Assembly (NCBI RefSeq): GCF_001750145.1
Contig: NZ_CP015732.1
Coordinates: 1,922,001 to 1,986,000, forward strand
Length of the DNA stretch: 64,000 nt
Origin: Arthrobacter sp. U41
GTDB taxonomy: Bacteria; Actinomycetota; Actinomycetes; Actinomycetales; Micrococcaceae
Direction of reading: 5' to 3'
A model generated the notes under the pieces. The model saw nothing but the letters and a program-made list of their open reading frames with translations. It did not search any database and was not told where the DNA came from. The position numbers and the translations under genes were made by a program. This document shows positions 43,562 to 52,345 of this stretch, piece by piece; the stretch's first letter is position 1, and each line of letters opens with the position of its first letter.

Positions 43562-44752
43562 ATGACTCTTTCCGAAGAACAGGCAGCCGCGCTCTCCGCA
43601 GAAACGGTCGTTGTGGCGGCGGGCCGGCCGCCGCGAGAACGCGATGAACCGGTCAACCCCCCGCTGGTGCTTTCCTCGACCTATTTTGGCACCGGGCCGC
43701 TGGGCGCCGGCGACCGCGGCTACGGGCGGTACTCCAACCCCACCTGGGACCCTTTCGAGGAAGCCCTCGGCCAGCTTGAGGGCGCCGGGCTTCCCGGCCT
43801 GCTGTACGCCTCCGGCCTCGCCGCCGTCAGTTCAGCCCTGTCCCTGGTTCCGGCCGGGGGAGTGCTGGTCATGCCGTCGCACAGCTATGCAGGTTCCCTG
43901 GTGATGGCGACGGAACTTGCCGAGAAGGGGTTCCTGGAACTGCGCACCGTGGACATCGCGGACACCGACGCCGTACTGGCGCAGCTCGCGCCGTCGGACG
44001 GACGCCCCGCCAGCATGCTGTGGCTGGAGAGCCCCACCAACCCGATGCTTGGCGTCGCGGACATCCGCGCGCTGACTGCCGCAGCGCACGAGGCCGGCGC
44101 CGTCGTTGTTACGGACAACACCTTCTCCACCCCGCTCGTCCAGCAGCCTCTCGCGCTGGGCTCCGACGTCGTGCTGCATTCGGTGACGAAGTACCTCTCC
44201 GGCCATTCCGACGTCGTGCTGGGCGCCCTGGTGACCTCCGACGCCGAGCTCCGCGCCGCGCTGCTGCACCACCGCACCATTCACGGCGGCATCGCCGGGC
44301 CTTTTGAGGCGTGGCTGGCGCTCCGGGGCCTGCGCACCCTGGCCCTGCGGATTGAGCGCTCGCAGGCTTCGGCGGCGGTACTGGCCGAGCGGCTGAGGAC
44401 GCACCCCAGGGTGGGCAGCATCCGTTTTCCGGGCCTTCCCTCGGATCCCGGCCACGAACGGGCCAAGAGCCAGATGAAGGGCTTCGGATCCGTGCTGTGC
44501 ATTGAAATGGCCCCGGTTGCCGGCGGCAGCGTCAGCGGAGCGGACGCCGCGGACCGGATGATCCAGGCCCTGAAACTGTGGCTGCCGGCCACCTCGCTGG
44601 GCGGCGTGGAGTCCCTGATCGAACGGCGTCGCCGGCACACGGCCGAACCTGCCAGTGTGCCGGACAACCTGGTCCGGCTGAGCGTGGGGATCGAAAACGT
44701 CGAGGACCTTTGGGCCGATTTGGAGCAGGCCCTCGCGAGTTTGGGCCGCTAG
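43562..44752 (+). CDS. Cystathionine gamma-synthase-like PLP-dependent enzyme
   Basis: A 396-residue member of the Cys/Met metabolism PLP-dependent family (gamma-synthase, gamma-lyase or homocysteine-forming members). The PLP lysine is Lys210 in HSVTKYLSGHSD. The phosphate-binding segment is YASGLAAVSSAL. SYFGTGPLG-like and RYSNPTWDPFE motifs bind the neighbouring subunit's PLP, and the C-terminal RLSVGIENVEDL is characteristic. It cannot be told from sequence whether it synthesises cystathionine or cleaves it. It starts with the ATG at 43562, and a DUF2516 gene follows after 9 bases. Confidence 0.88.
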   Translation: MTLSEEQAAALSAETVVVAAGRPPRERDEPVNPPLVLSSTYFGTGPLGAGDRGYGRYSNPTWDPFEEALGQLEGAGLPGLLYASGLAAVSSALSLVPAGGVLVMPSHSYAGSLVMATELAEKGFLELRTVDIADTDAVLAQLAPSDGRPASMLWLESPTNPMLGVADIRALTAAAHEAGAVVVTDNTFSTPLVQQPLALGSDVVLHSVTKYLSGHSDVVLGALVTSDAELRAALLHHRTIHGGIAGPFEAWLALRGLRTLALRIERSQASAAVLAERLRTHPRVGSIRFPGLPSDPGHERAKSQMKGFGSVLCIEMAPVAGGSVSGADAADRMIQALKLWLPATSLGGVESLIERRRRHTAEPASVPDNLVRLSVGIENVEDLWADLEQALASLGR

Positions 44753-44761
44753 GCTGGGGGG

Positions 44762-45118
44762 ATGGACGGAAGAACGCTTATTGACTTTGTAGAAACCGGG
44801 ATCTACTTTCTGTTGGCCCTGGTAGCCCTTGCCCTTGAGGTGTGGGCGTTCTTCGATTGCCTGCGGCACAAGGGCAGCGCCTTCGAGGCCGTGTCCAAGC
44901 GCACCAAGACTTTCTGGCTGGCCGTCACCGGTGGCGCCATGGCCGTGGGGCTGCTTTCCCTGCTGGGCGGAGGCGGAGGAGGCATCCTGGGCCCGCTGGG
45001 GCTGTTCGGACTGGTTGCCGTGACGGCAGCGTCCGTCTACCTCGCCGACGTCCGGCCCGCGGTCAAGGATGCCGGCCGCGGCGGAAACCGCAACACAGGC
45101 CCCTACGGCCCCTGGTAG
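44762..45118 (+). CDS. DUF2516 family membrane protein
   Basis: A 118-residue protein with three hydrophobic segments: ETGIYFLLALVALALEVWAF at the N-terminus, a Gly-rich middle segment around residues 58-80, and LFGLVAVTAASVYLADVRPA. The FFDCLRHKGSAFEA loop and the layout fit DUF2516, small actinobacterial membrane proteins of unknown function. It follows the PLP enzyme by 9 bases. Confidence 0.8.
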   Translation: MDGRTLIDFVETGIYFLLALVALALEVWAFFDCLRHKGSAFEAVSKRTKTFWLAVTGGAMAVGLLSLLGGGGGGILGPLGLFGLVAVTAASVYLADVRPAVKDAGRGGNRNTGPYGPW

Positions 45119-45121
45119 TCC

Positions 45122-45304
45122 CCACCGGCCCCCTCAGCTCGCAAGCTCGCTCAGGGAACCCTGCCGGCGTGGGCCCATCCACCGGCCCCCTCAGCTCGCA
45201 AGCTCGCTCAGGGAACCCTGCCGGCGTGGGCCCATCCACCGGCCCCCTCAGCTCGCAAGCTCGCTCAGGGAACCCTGCCGGCGTGGGCCCATCCACCGGC
45301 CCCT
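45122..45304. repeat. Three-copy 57-bp tandem repeat
   Basis: Near-identical units start at 45122, 45179 and 45236, with a 12-base partial unit at 45293. Each unit begins CCACCGGCCCCCTCAGCTCG and contains CAGGGAACCCTGCCGGCGTG. It fills the whole gap between convergent DUF2516 and methyltransferase genes, touching both stop codons. The period is a multiple of three, but no start codon or ribosome-binding site precedes it, so it is not a gene. Confidence 0.95.
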
Positions 45305-46166
45305 AAGATCCCGGCGCCACGGCTTCCCAACCCACCGTCAGCTCGCCCAACCGCCAACGTGACGGGCCGTCCCGGACCGGCCAGCCGCCGTCGCGCAGGG
45401 CCCGGCACATGGCCGTCCAGCGCTGCCGGTTCCCGAAGGACGCCAGCGGGGCAGCTTCCAGCCAGGCCTGGTCCATCGCCTGCAGGAACGCCTGAATCCG
45501 CTCGCCCGGCACGTTCCGGTGGATGAGGGCTTTTGGCAGCCGCTCGGCCACTTCCGAGGGCAGCAGAAAACTGCCAAACCGCATGGACATGCTCAGGCTC
45601 AGCGGCCGTTCGGCGTCAAGCGCCACCCAGGTGACCCGGCGGCCGATCTCGTCGCAGGTGCCGTCAATGAACAGCCCATCCGGGGCCAGCCGCCCCTGCA
45701 CCAGCCGCCAGATGGCAGCGACGTCGGCTTCCTCGTACTGCCGCAGCACATTGAACGCGCGCACCAGGACGGGCCGGCCGGGCACGGGCAGTTCGAAGCC
45801 GCCCAGCCGGAAGCTCAGCCCGGGCCGTTCCAGTTCCTTGGCCAGCCGGACCCGCTCGGGCTCAATTTCGATGCCGACCACCCGCACATCGGGCCGGACC
45901 ACGCACAGCCGGTCAAAGAGTTCGACGGCGGTGGCCGGGGAAGCGCCGAAGCCCAGATCCACCACGAGGGGATCGGCCGCCGCGCGCAGCCGCCAGGCCT
46001 GCGGTCCGGTCAGCCAGCGGTCCAGCCGCCGCATCCGGTTGGGGTTGGTGGTGCCGCGGGTGACGTTGCCCACCGGCCGGCCGGCGCGGGGTCCGCTTTT
46101 CGCCGCGCCGCGTTTTTCCATGACATGGGTCTGCGGGGACGCCACCCGCTCAGCCTTCTGCACCAC
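45303..46166 (-). CDS. Class I SAM-dependent methyltransferase-like protein
   Basis: A 287-residue protein. Motif I is VVDLGFGASPATAVELF (about 68-84); motif II is VVGIEIEPERVRLAKEL, with an acidic residue for ribose binding. VLVRAFNVLRQYEEADV and GLFIDGTCDEIGR follow in the later strands. The fold is clear; the substrate is not. The start is GTG. The GTCACC palindrome (46187-46243) lies in its upstream region, shared with gpmA. Confidence 0.78.
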   Translation of the reverse strand: MVQKAERVASPQTHVMEKRGAAKSGPRAGRPVGNVTRGTTNPNRMRRLDRWLTGPQAWRLRAAADPLVVDLGFGASPATAVELFDRLCVVRPDVRVVGIEIEPERVRLAKELERPGLSFRLGGFELPVPGRPVLVRAFNVLRQYEEADVAAIWRLVQGRLAPDGLFIDGTCDEIGRRVTWVALDAERPLSLSMSMRFGSFLLPSEVAERLPKALIHRNVPGERIQAFLQAMDQAWLEAAPLASFGNRQRWTAMCRALRDGGWPVRDGPSRWRLGELTVGWEAVAPGS

Positions 46167-46186
46167 AGGCCAACCCTATCCTCCAG

Positions 46187-46243
46187 CGCGGGGTCACTCC
46201 CGGCCCATGAGATGCCGCCGGATGGGCGCGTAGTGACCCCGCG
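46187..46243. repeat. 57-bp palindrome, family B copy 2
   Basis: CGCGGGGTCAC and GTGACCCCGCG are perfect outer arms; GCCCAT/ATGGGC are nested inside as in the copy at 13840-13908. Here it sits between divergent starts (methyltransferase and gpmA), where a terminator is not expected. Confidence 0.85.
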
Positions 46244-46309
46244 GTGCGGTGCAGGCCCTGTGATGTAACGCTCGGCACCGTCCGGGATCGCTCGGCTAGG
46301 ATGAAAACC

Positions 46310-47056
46310 ATGACTTACAAGCTGATTCTGCTGCGCCACGGCCACAGCGAATGGAACGCCAAGAACCTGTTCACCGGCTGGGTGGACGTTGACCTCAACG
46401 ACCAGGGCCGTGCCGAGGCGATTCGCGGCGGCGAGCTTCTCGTCGAGCACAACATCCTCCCGGACGTCCTGTACACCTCGTTGCTGAAGCGGGCCATCAA
46501 CACCGCCAACATCACCCTCGACAAGGCCGACCGCGGCTGGATCCCGGTGAAGCGGGACTGGCGGCTCAATGAGCGCCACTACGGCGCCCTGCAGGGCAAG
46601 GACAAGGCCCAGACCCTCGCCGAGTACGGCGAGGAGCAGTTCATGACGTGGCGCCGGTCCTACGACACCCCGCCGCCGCCCCTAACCGACGATTCCGAAT
46701 TCTCCCAGGCCCATGATCCACGCTATGCGGACCTCGGCGACGCCCTGCCCCGCACCGAGTGCCTCAAGGACGTGCTGGTCCGCCTGCTGCCCTACTGGGA
46801 ATCGGACATCAAGGAAGACCTCAAGGCCGGCAAGACCGTGCTGGTCACGGCCCACGGCAACTCGCTGCGCGCCCTGGTCAAGCACCTTGACGGCATCAGC
46901 GATGAAGCCATCGCCGGACTCAACATCCCCACCGGCATCCCGCTGGTCTACGAACTCGACGAGAACTTCAAGCCGCTGAAACCGGGCGGCACCTACCTCG
47001 ACCCCGAGGCCGCCGCCGAGGCCATCAAGGCCGTCGCGAACCAGGGCAAGAAGTAG
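46310..47056 (+). CDS. gpmA: 2,3-bisphosphoglycerate-dependent phosphoglycerate mutase
   Basis: Glycolytic/gluconeogenic interconversion of 3- and 2-phosphoglycerate. The 248 residues have the phosphohistidine motif [10 protein letters not shown] (His10), [13 protein letters not shown], the [17 protein letters not shown] segment and the second active-site His182 in [10 protein letters not shown]. Length is normal for dPGM. Two in-frame ATGs lie close together (46301 and 46310); the second fits the usual [11 protein letters not shown] start and has AGGATG upstream. A strong hairpin follows. Confidence 0.95.
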   Translation: MTYKLILLRHGHSEWNAKNLFTGWVDVDLNDQGRAEAIRGGELLVEHNILPDVLYTSLLKRAINTANITLDKADRGWIPVKRDWRLNERHYGALQGKDKAQTLAEYGEEQFMTWRRSYDTPPPPLTDDSEFSQAHDPRYADLGDALPRTECLKDVLVRLLPYWESDIKEDLKAGKTVLVTAHGNSLRALVKHLDGISDEAIAGLNIPTGIPLVYELDENFKPLKPGGTYLDPEAAAEAIKAVANQGKK

Positions 47057-47084
47057 CGCCTACGACAGACGCAACAGGGAATGA

Positions 47085-47128
47085 ACGACGCCGGCCGGCC
47101 ACCTCGCAAGGTGGCCGGCCGGCGTCGT
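47085..47128. terminator. Strong hairpin between gpmA and phoU
   Basis: ACGACGCCGGCCGGCCACCT pairs perfectly with AGGTGGCCGGCCGGCGTCGT (20 bp) around a 4-base loop. It serves both convergent genes. No clear T run. Confidence 0.8.
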
Positions 47129-47172
47129 AAGTTCTGCTGGCCGGCGCCGGTTTCCGGCGCCGGCGGCGGGTG

Positions 47173-47835
47173 CTAGCTGTGTTCGATGCCGTTCGGATGC
47201 CAGGCGCCGGTGACCAGGTAGGTGACCTTCTGCGCCACGGAGACGCCGTGGTCAGCGAAACGCTCGAAGTAGCGGCTGGCGAGGGCGACGTCGACGGTCG
47301 TGGCGGGGGACTCGTGCCAGTCGCTGCGTGCGATCGCCTTGAAGACGCTCAGGTGCAGGTCGTTCACGGCCGCGTTCGCCTTCATGATGTCGCGCGCTAC
47401 CTCCAGGTCGCGGGTTTCCAGCAGCACGGTGAGCTTCTGGGCGATCAGCATGTCATGCTCGGCGAAGCTCTTGAACGTCTCGCGCAGCTGCACGGGAACC
47501 ACGGTGGCGGGGTACCGGAGGCGGGCAAGCTGGGCGAGGTGGCGGGCCAGGTCGCCCATCCGCTCCAGCGAGGCGCTCATCCGGAGCGAGCCCACGATCA
47601 TCCTCAGGTCGCTGGCCACGGGGCCCTGCAGGGCGAGGATGTCGATCGCGCGCTCGTCGAGGCTGTTCTGCAGGAAGTCGATCCGGGCATCGGCCGCGAT
47701 GACGTCCTCGGCCAGATCGATGTCGGCGCCGGCGAAGGCAGTCGTTGCTTTCTCAATGGCCTCACTGACCAGCTTTGAGATTTCGACGAGCTGTTCCCCC
47801 ACTTGGGCGAGCTCTTCCTGAAAAACCTTGCGCAC
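47173..47835 (-). CDS. phoU: Phosphate transport system regulatory protein PhoU
   Basis: Cytosolic negative regulator linking the Pst transporter to the phosphate-sensing kinase. The 220 residues form two three-helix PhoU repeats: RKVFQEELAQVGEQLVEIS, then SLRMSASLERMGDLARHLAQLA, and in the second half AIARSDW and ASRYFERFADHGVSVAQKV (the E/DxxxD metal motifs). It starts with GTG at 47835 after AAGGAAG. It is divergent from senX3-regX3 across a region with 11-bp PHO-box repeats. Confidence 0.95.
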   Translation of the reverse strand: MRKVFQEELAQVGEQLVEISKLVSEAIEKATTAFAGADIDLAEDVIAADARIDFLQNSLDERAIDILALQGPVASDLRMIVGSLRMSASLERMGDLARHLAQLARLRYPATVVPVQLRETFKSFAEHDMLIAQKLTVLLETRDLEVARDIMKANAAVNDLHLSVFKAIARSDWHESPATTVDVALASRYFERFADHGVSVAQKVTYLVTGAWHPNGIEHS

Positions 47836-47890
47836 GTGTGCTTCCTTTCCTTGGAAATATTGCCGACCACCACAGTGGCGGGTCCATTTC

Positions 47891-47901
47891 GGTTCACCTC
47901 T
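47891..47901 (+). promoter_or_regulatory. Single PHO-box-like unit
   Basis: GGTTCACCTCT matches the 11-bp PHO-box half unit (GTTCACC core) on the plus strand, between phoU and senX3. Confidence 0.4.
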
Positions 47902-47930
47902 CGGCGCTTCAACACTCAAGTCTTCCAGCG

Positions 47931-47974
47931 TCCGGTGAACTGTTAAGCCTCAATAGGTGAACGTTAGCTGAACC
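47931..47974 (-). promoter_or_regulatory. PHO box: four 11-bp direct repeats between phoU and senX3
   Basis: On the minus strand the units read GGTTCAGCTAA, CGTTCACCTAT, TGAGGCTTAAC and AGTTCACCGGA. Three of four carry GTTCA in exact 11-bp register, the pattern bound by the RegX3/PhoP-type regulators of actinobacteria. The box lies 96 bases before phoU and 58 before senX3, so it probably autoregulates one or both. Confidence 0.75.
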
Positions 47975-48032
47975 GGAGCGCGAATGGGGCAGATTTCAGT
48001 TTCTGACGCGGGGCAGAGCATAAGCTGGAGCC

Positions 48033-49298
48033 GTGGATCCAATGCTCATCGGCGTGATCGCCGGCCTGATCGGCCTGTCGCTTGGTGTTTTCGGCGTGCT
48101 CGCGTTCCGGGTCAGCGAGCAGCAGCGCAAACTCGTGGACGTCGAGTTCGAGGACCCGTCGATCCCGGAGGGAGCCGCCCAGGTGCTGGCCGTCATCGGC
48201 CGGGCCTTCGTGGTGGTGGACGCTATTGACGGCGTGGTCCGGGCCAGTCCCGCTGCGTACGCCTACGGACTGGTCCGCGGGCACACCCTGGTCCACGACC
48301 AGCTGCTGGAAATGACGGCCAAAGTCCGGCGCGACGGCGTCATCCTCGAAAAGCAGCTCGAATTGCCGCGCGGCCCGCTGGGGCAGGGCACGATCGTCGT
48401 CCAGGTCCGTGCGGCCGTGGTCGCTGAGGAATACATCCTCCTGCTGGCCGACGACCGGACCGAATTCACGCGGACCGAGGAAGTCCGGAACGACTTCGTG
48501 GCCAACGTCTCCCATGAACTGAAGACGCCGGTTGGCGCCATTTCGCTGCTGGCGGAGGCGCTGGAATCCTCTGCGGATGACCCGGAAGCCGTTCGACGCT
48601 TCGCCAAGCGCATGCACAAGGAATCCGCCCGGCTGGCCGCGCTCGTGCAGGACATTATCGAACTCTCCCGGCTGCAGGGCGCCAACGTCACCCAGCAGGG
48701 CCGGCCGGTAGATATCAACACGGTGGTGTCCGAGGCCGTGGACCGTTCGCAGTTGCCGGCGGAAAGCAAGAACATCGCACTCGTCGTCGGCGGCCACGCG
48801 GACGCGATGGTCTACGGCGACCAGGACCTGCTGGTGACGGCGCTGCGGAACCTGATCGACAATGCCATCCGCTACTCCCCGGAGAACACCCGGGTGGGAA
48901 TCGGCATTCGTTCCAAAGGCGGCCTCGTCGCTGTGTCGGTGACCGACCAGGGAGAGGGCCTCTCGCCCGAAGACCAGGAGCGCGTCTTCGAGCGCTTCTA
49001 CCGCGTGGACTCCGCCAGATCCCGGCACACCGGCGGCACCGGCCTTGGCCTGAGCATCGTCAAACACGTTGTCGCCAACCATGGCGGTGAAGTGACGCTG
49101 TGGTCACAGCCCGGGCAGGGATCCACCTTCACCATCCGGCTGCCGGAGCTGGAAGGCCAGGACCTCGAGGGAGTTCCCCAGGCCCGCACCCCGGCGGCAC
49201 GGGCGGACACCCCGTCCACGCCCCACAGCCCGTCCCAAAACCCCAGAACCATACGAAGTGACGCCGCCGGCGCCCGTGAGCAAGGAGCTACCGCTTGA
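48033..49298 (+). CDS. senX3: Phosphate-sensing histidine kinase SenX3
   Basis: A 421-residue membrane kinase. One N-terminal helix (4-26) is followed by a PAS-like region (about 45-140). The HisKA domain has the phospho-acceptor His161 in FVANVSHELKTP. The ATPase domain has NLIDNAIRYSP (N box), DQGEGL (G1), FERFYRVD (F box) and GGTGLGLSIV (G2). The tail after about 375 is Pro/Thr-rich and disordered. It starts with GTG and its stop overlaps regX3 (TTGA). Partner of RegX3, restrained by PhoU. Confidence 0.95.
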   Translation: MDPMLIGVIAGLIGLSLGVFGVLAFRVSEQQRKLVDVEFEDPSIPEGAAQVLAVIGRAFVVVDAIDGVVRASPAAYAYGLVRGHTLVHDQLLEMTAKVRRDGVILEKQLELPRGPLGQGTIVVQVRAAVVAEEYILLLADDRTEFTRTEEVRNDFVANVSHELKTPVGAISLLAEALESSADDPEAVRRFAKRMHKESARLAALVQDIIELSRLQGANVTQQGRPVDINTVVSEAVDRSQLPAESKNIALVVGGHADAMVYGDQDLLVTALRNLIDNAIRYSPENTRVGIGIRSKGGLVAVSVTDQGEGLSPEDQERVFERFYRVDSARSRHTGGTGLGLSIVKHVVANHGGEVTLWSQPGQGSTFTIRLPELEGQDLEGVPQARTPAARADTPSTPHSPSQNPRTIRSDAAGAREQGATA

Positions 49299-49975
49299 GC
49301 AGGATTCTGATTGTCGAGGACGAAGAGTCGTTCAGCGACCCGCTGTCCTACCTGTTGGGCAAAGAAGGGTTCGAGGTCGAGGTGGTGGACAACGGGCTTG
49401 ACGCCATCACCGAGTTCGACCGTAACGGCGCCGACCTGGTGCTGCTGGATCTGCAGCTGCCCGGGCAGTCGGGAACCGAGGTTTGCCGGCAGCTTCGGCA
49501 GCGCTCGTCCGTCCCGGTCATCATGCTGACGGCAAAGGACGCGGAGATCGACAAGGTCGTGGGGCTGGAACTCGGCGCCGACGACTACGTCACCAAACCG
49601 TACTCGTCCCGGGAACTGGTGGCCCGCGTCCGGGCCGTGCTGCGCCGCCAGGGCGAACCCGAGGAGCTGGTGTCCAGCACCGTGCAGGCGGGTCCGGTCC
49701 GGATGGATATTGAGCGTCACGTGGTCACGGTCAGCGGCGAACAGGTCTCCCTGCCGCTGAAGGAATTCGAGCTGCTGGAAATGCTGCTGCGCAACTCCGG
49801 CCGGGTCCTGACCCGGGGGCAGCTGATCGACCGGGTCTGGGGATCGGACTACGTGGGGGACACCAAGACCCTGGATGTCCACGTCAAAAGGCTGCGCAGC
49901 AAGGTCGAGCCGGACCCTTCGGCACCGCGGCACCTGATCACGGTCCGCGGCCTCGGCTACAAGTTCGAGCCCTAG
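49295..49975 (+). CDS. regX3: Phosphate response regulator RegX3
   Basis: A 226-residue OmpR/PhoB-type regulator. The receiver has Glu8/Asp9, phospho-acceptor Asp52 and Lys101 (VTKPYSSREL). The winged-helix DNA-binding domain spans about 130-226 (LPLKEFELLEMLLRNSGRV, YKFEP end). Translation starts at a TTG that overlaps the senX3 stop, with AAGGAGC upstream. It likely activates phosphate-starvation genes via PHO boxes such as that at 47931-47974. Confidence 0.95.
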   Translation: MSRILIVEDEESFSDPLSYLLGKEGFEVEVVDNGLDAITEFDRNGADLVLLDLQLPGQSGTEVCRQLRQRSSVPVIMLTAKDAEIDKVVGLELGADDYVTKPYSSRELVARVRAVLRRQGEPEELVSSTVQAGPVRMDIERHVVTVSGEQVSLPLKEFELLEMLLRNSGRVLTRGQLIDRVWGSDYVGDTKTLDVHVKRLRSKVEPDPSAPRHLITVRGLGYKFEP

Positions 49976-50026
49976 GGCCCTCAGGATCTTCCGACGGCAG
50001 GGAGGCACGGACTGAAAGCAGGCAGG

Positions 50027-50063
50027 AAAAAGGAGGGGCACCCTGACGGGTGCCCCTCCTTTT
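50027..50063. terminator. Bidirectional terminator between regX3 and lipoprotein gene
   Basis: AAAAAGGAGGGGCACCC and GGGTGCCCCTCCTTTT form a long stem with U tracts on either strand. Confidence 0.9.
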
Positions 50064-50072
50064 GTATGGAAG

Positions 50073-50630
50073 CTAGTGGTCCGGCCCGCCTGTCGGCGAG
50101 GGGGTCGAGGTCGGCGTGGCCGACCCTGTGGGCTCGCTGCCGGCCGGCAGGTACTGCTTGTAGTCGGGTATCGTCGCGTCCAGCACCGGGACCTTGAACT
50201 TGGTGTTCTGGTTGGTGCCGTCCTCGCTGATGCTGACCTCAACGAGGGATCCCGGGACGCCGCCGGTGCTGCTCAGGATGGCCTCGTCAGTGGAATCGTT
50301 GAGCAGCGTATAGGAGTTCTGCTTGACCGGGATCCGGGTCTGCGCGCCGCCGGCACCGTTGACGGTCAGCGTCACATCCTCGGACGACGAGTTGTAGACG
50401 GCGCCGATCACGCGGCCGGGCTTGTCCTCACCGGCGGAGATGATCATCATGTTGCGCAGCTGCAGCGGGCCAATGTTGGCCTGGGTCCCGTCCGAAGCCG
50501 CGTACTGCGCGGAGGTCTGCTGGGGGTTGATGTAGCCGCAGCCTGTTACGGACAGCAGGCCGAGGCCCAGAACAGCCGTTGCCATTGCCAGCTTGCCGCG
50601 CTGGCCCCGGTTCATCGCAGTGAAACCCAC
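50073..50630 (-). CDS. Lipoprotein of unknown function
   Basis: A protein of about 185 residues. A signal peptide with lipobox SVTGC is followed by a beta-rich domain (VIGAVYNSSSEDVTLTVNG, SLVEVSISEDG) and a Pro/Thr/Ser tail ending GGPDH. The middle looks like an immunoglobulin-like fold. I favour the GTG at 50630, which has AAGGGG at the right distance; an ATG at 50660 and one at 50615 are alternatives. It faces away from carD. Location next to the Pho regulators may be coincidental. Confidence 0.75.
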   Translation of the reverse strand: MGFTAMNRGQRGKLAMATAVLGLGLLSVTGCGYINPQQTSAQYAASDGTQANIGPLQLRNMMIISAGEDKPGRVIGAVYNSSSEDVTLTVNGAGGAQTRIPVKQNSYTLLNDSTDEAILSSTGGVPGSLVEVSISEDGTNQNTKFKVPVLDATIPDYKQYLPAGSEPTGSATPTSTPSPTGGPDH

Positions 50631-50928
50631 GTCACGCACCCCTTGAGAGTCTTGGAACATTATTCAGCCATAGCCTATCGGCAATCCTCGCCAAACATGA
50701 TTCGGGCGGTACACAATGCCGCGGACTTCGGGCCGGCGCGCCGCTCGCGGGGGTCAACGCGCGGCCTTGGCAACGGCAGTGCAATGCACTAATATCCGCA
50801 TTCGTCAAGGGGTTCGGAGGCCGGTTTGGGGCCATTTTCCCCGGATTCATGCGGTTCTTGGCCACGTTCCATGGCAGTCGTATGCCTTAAACGTGATAAA
50901 CTGGTCTGCGGGAAAGGGGAATGTCCAC
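50631..50928. other. Divergent promoter region, lipoprotein gene and carD
   Basis: About 300 bp with no gene seen. A possible carD promoter reads TTGGCC, 17 bases, TATGCC near 50858-50886, but the fit is weak. Confidence 0.35.
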
Positions 50929-51411
50929 ATGGTTTTTGAGGTCGGCGAGACAGTAGTTTACCCTCACCACGGTGCAGCCAAAATTGAAGAAATCAAGATG
51001 CGCACTGTCAAGGGCGAAGAGAAGATGTATCTCAAGCTCAAGGTGGCTCAGGGTGATCTGACCATTGAAGTTCCAGCAGAAAACGTTGACCTTGTTGGGG
51101 TCCGGGACGTAGTGGGCAAAGAAGGTCTGGAGCACGTGTTTGAAGTGCTCCGGGCTGAGTTCACTGAAGAACCCACCAACTGGTCACGTCGATACAAGGC
51201 AAATCTGGAGAAGCTTGCTTCCGGTGACGTCATCAAGGTGGCGGAGGTCGTCCGCGACCTGTGGCGCCGCGATCACGACCGGGGTCTCTCCGCAGGGGAG
51301 AAGCGCATGCTGGCCAAGGCACGCCAGATTCTGATTTCAGAACTGGCGCTGGCTGAGAAGACTGATGAAGAGAAGGCTGCAAGCGTTCTCGACGAGGTCT
51401 TGGCTTCCTAA
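50929..51411 (+). CDS. carD: RNA polymerase-binding transcription factor CarD
   Basis: Essential-type regulator that binds RNAP beta and stabilises open promoter complexes, notably at rRNA genes. The 160 residues have the N-terminal RNAP-interaction (Tudor-like) domain, [22 protein letters not shown], to about residue 60. The helical DNA-binding C-domain (about 65-150) includes [17 protein letters not shown] and [31 protein letters not shown] precedes the ATG. It lies upstream of ispD, as in many actinobacteria, with a terminator between. Confidence 0.96.
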   Translation: MVFEVGETVVYPHHGAAKIEEIKMRTVKGEEKMYLKLKVAQGDLTIEVPAENVDLVGVRDVVGKEGLEHVFEVLRAEFTEEPTNWSRRYKANLEKLASGDVIKVAEVVRDLWRRDHDRGLSAGEKRMLAKARQILISELALAEKTDEEKAASVLDEVLAS

Positions 51412-51436
51412 GCAAGAGTTGAACAGACAAGAATCG

Positions 51437-51474
51437 AACCCCGGCAGCGTAACGACTGCCGGGGTTTCTTTTTG
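51437..51474 (+). terminator. Terminator of carD
   Basis: AACCCCGGCAG pairs imperfectly at its ends with CTGCCGGGGTT around a 9-base loop, followed by TCTTTTT. Confidence 0.88.
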
Positions 51475-51524
51475 CCTGATGGCTCAGTGGGCTACTCGCG
51501 GCGCCGGGACGTAGTCTTGTGCGC

Positions 51525-52343
51525 ATGGACTCTGCACCGAGAAACCCCGTCACCGCGGTTATCGTCGTCGCCGCCGGCTCCGGCCAGCGCCTGGGCTACG
51601 GCATGCCGAAAGCCAAGGTTCCGCTGGGCGGGGACAGCATCCTCACCCACGCCCTGCGGGGCGTCGCCGCTGCGGGCATCGCGCGGCAGATCTGCGTCGC
51701 CATCCCGCCCGGCGATCCGGAACTGCACGCCCTTTGTGAGGCCTTCGCGCAGGAACTCAAAGCGGAGCGCGGGCGGACTTCCGGTCCGGGGGACGCCGCG
51801 CAGCTCCCGGTGGTGACCATTGTCGACGGCGGCGCCAGCCGCGCCGAGTCGGTCCGCGCCGCGTTGGCGGCGCTCCTGCCGGCCACCGAAGCCGTCCTGG
51901 TCCACGACGCCGCCCGCGCCCTGGCGCCCGAGGCTGTCTTCCACCGCGTGTCCCGCGCCCTGGCGGCTGGCGCCCTCGCCGTCATCCCGGTCATCCCCGT
52001 GGTGGACACGGTGAAGACCGTGGAACCGACCACCGGCGACGGCGCCGCAATCGCCCCGGAGCTCGTCACCGGCACCGCCGCCCGGGAAACCCTCCGGGCC
52101 GTACAGACCCCGCAGGGCTTCGAACTGGCCACGCTGAAACGGGCCCACGAGGCTGCGGCAGGGTTCGACGCCGGCCAGGCAGCCGCCGTCACCGACGACG
52201 CCATGCTGGTGGAACGCCTCGGTGTCCCCGTCCACGCAGTGCGCGGCGCCAGCCAGTCGCTGAAGATCACCACCCCGCTGGACCTGATCATTGCCGAAGG
52301 TCTCCTCGAAGGCCCGCTGGGCGCCCGCTGGGTGGAGGGCTGA
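51525..52343 (+). CDS. ispD: 2-C-methyl-D-erythritol 4-phosphate cytidylyltransferase
   Basis: Third step of the MEP isoprenoid pathway: MEP plus CTP gives CDP-ME. The 272 residues have the nucleotide-binding [23 protein letters not shown], a [11 protein letters not shown] segment, [10 protein letters not shown] and RAVQTPQGF, and the end [12 protein letters not shown] and [13 protein letters not shown]. The protein is about 40 residues longer than E. coli IspD through an insert around residues 75-95. The start could be the ATG at 51525 or a GTG two codons earlier. ispF follows after 2 bases. Confidence 0.95.
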   Translation: MDSAPRNPVTAVIVVAAGSGQRLGYGMPKAKVPLGGDSILTHALRGVAAAGIARQICVAIPPGDPELHALCEAFAQELKAERGRTSGPGDAAQLPVVTIVDGGASRAESVRAALAALLPATEAVLVHDAARALAPEAVFHRVSRALAAGALAVIPVIPVVDTVKTVEPTTGDGAAIAPELVTGTAARETLRAVQTPQGFELATLKRAHEAAAGFDAGQAAAVTDDAMLVERLGVPVHAVRGASQSLKITTPLDLIIAEGLLEGPLGARWVEG

Positions 52344-52345
52344 GC

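Noticed and set aside
45069..45362. Peptide-repeat gene over the 57-bp tandem repeat
   Set aside because: The 57-bp period keeps frame, but the frame runs through the end of DUF2516 and the repeat without its own start or ribosome-binding site.
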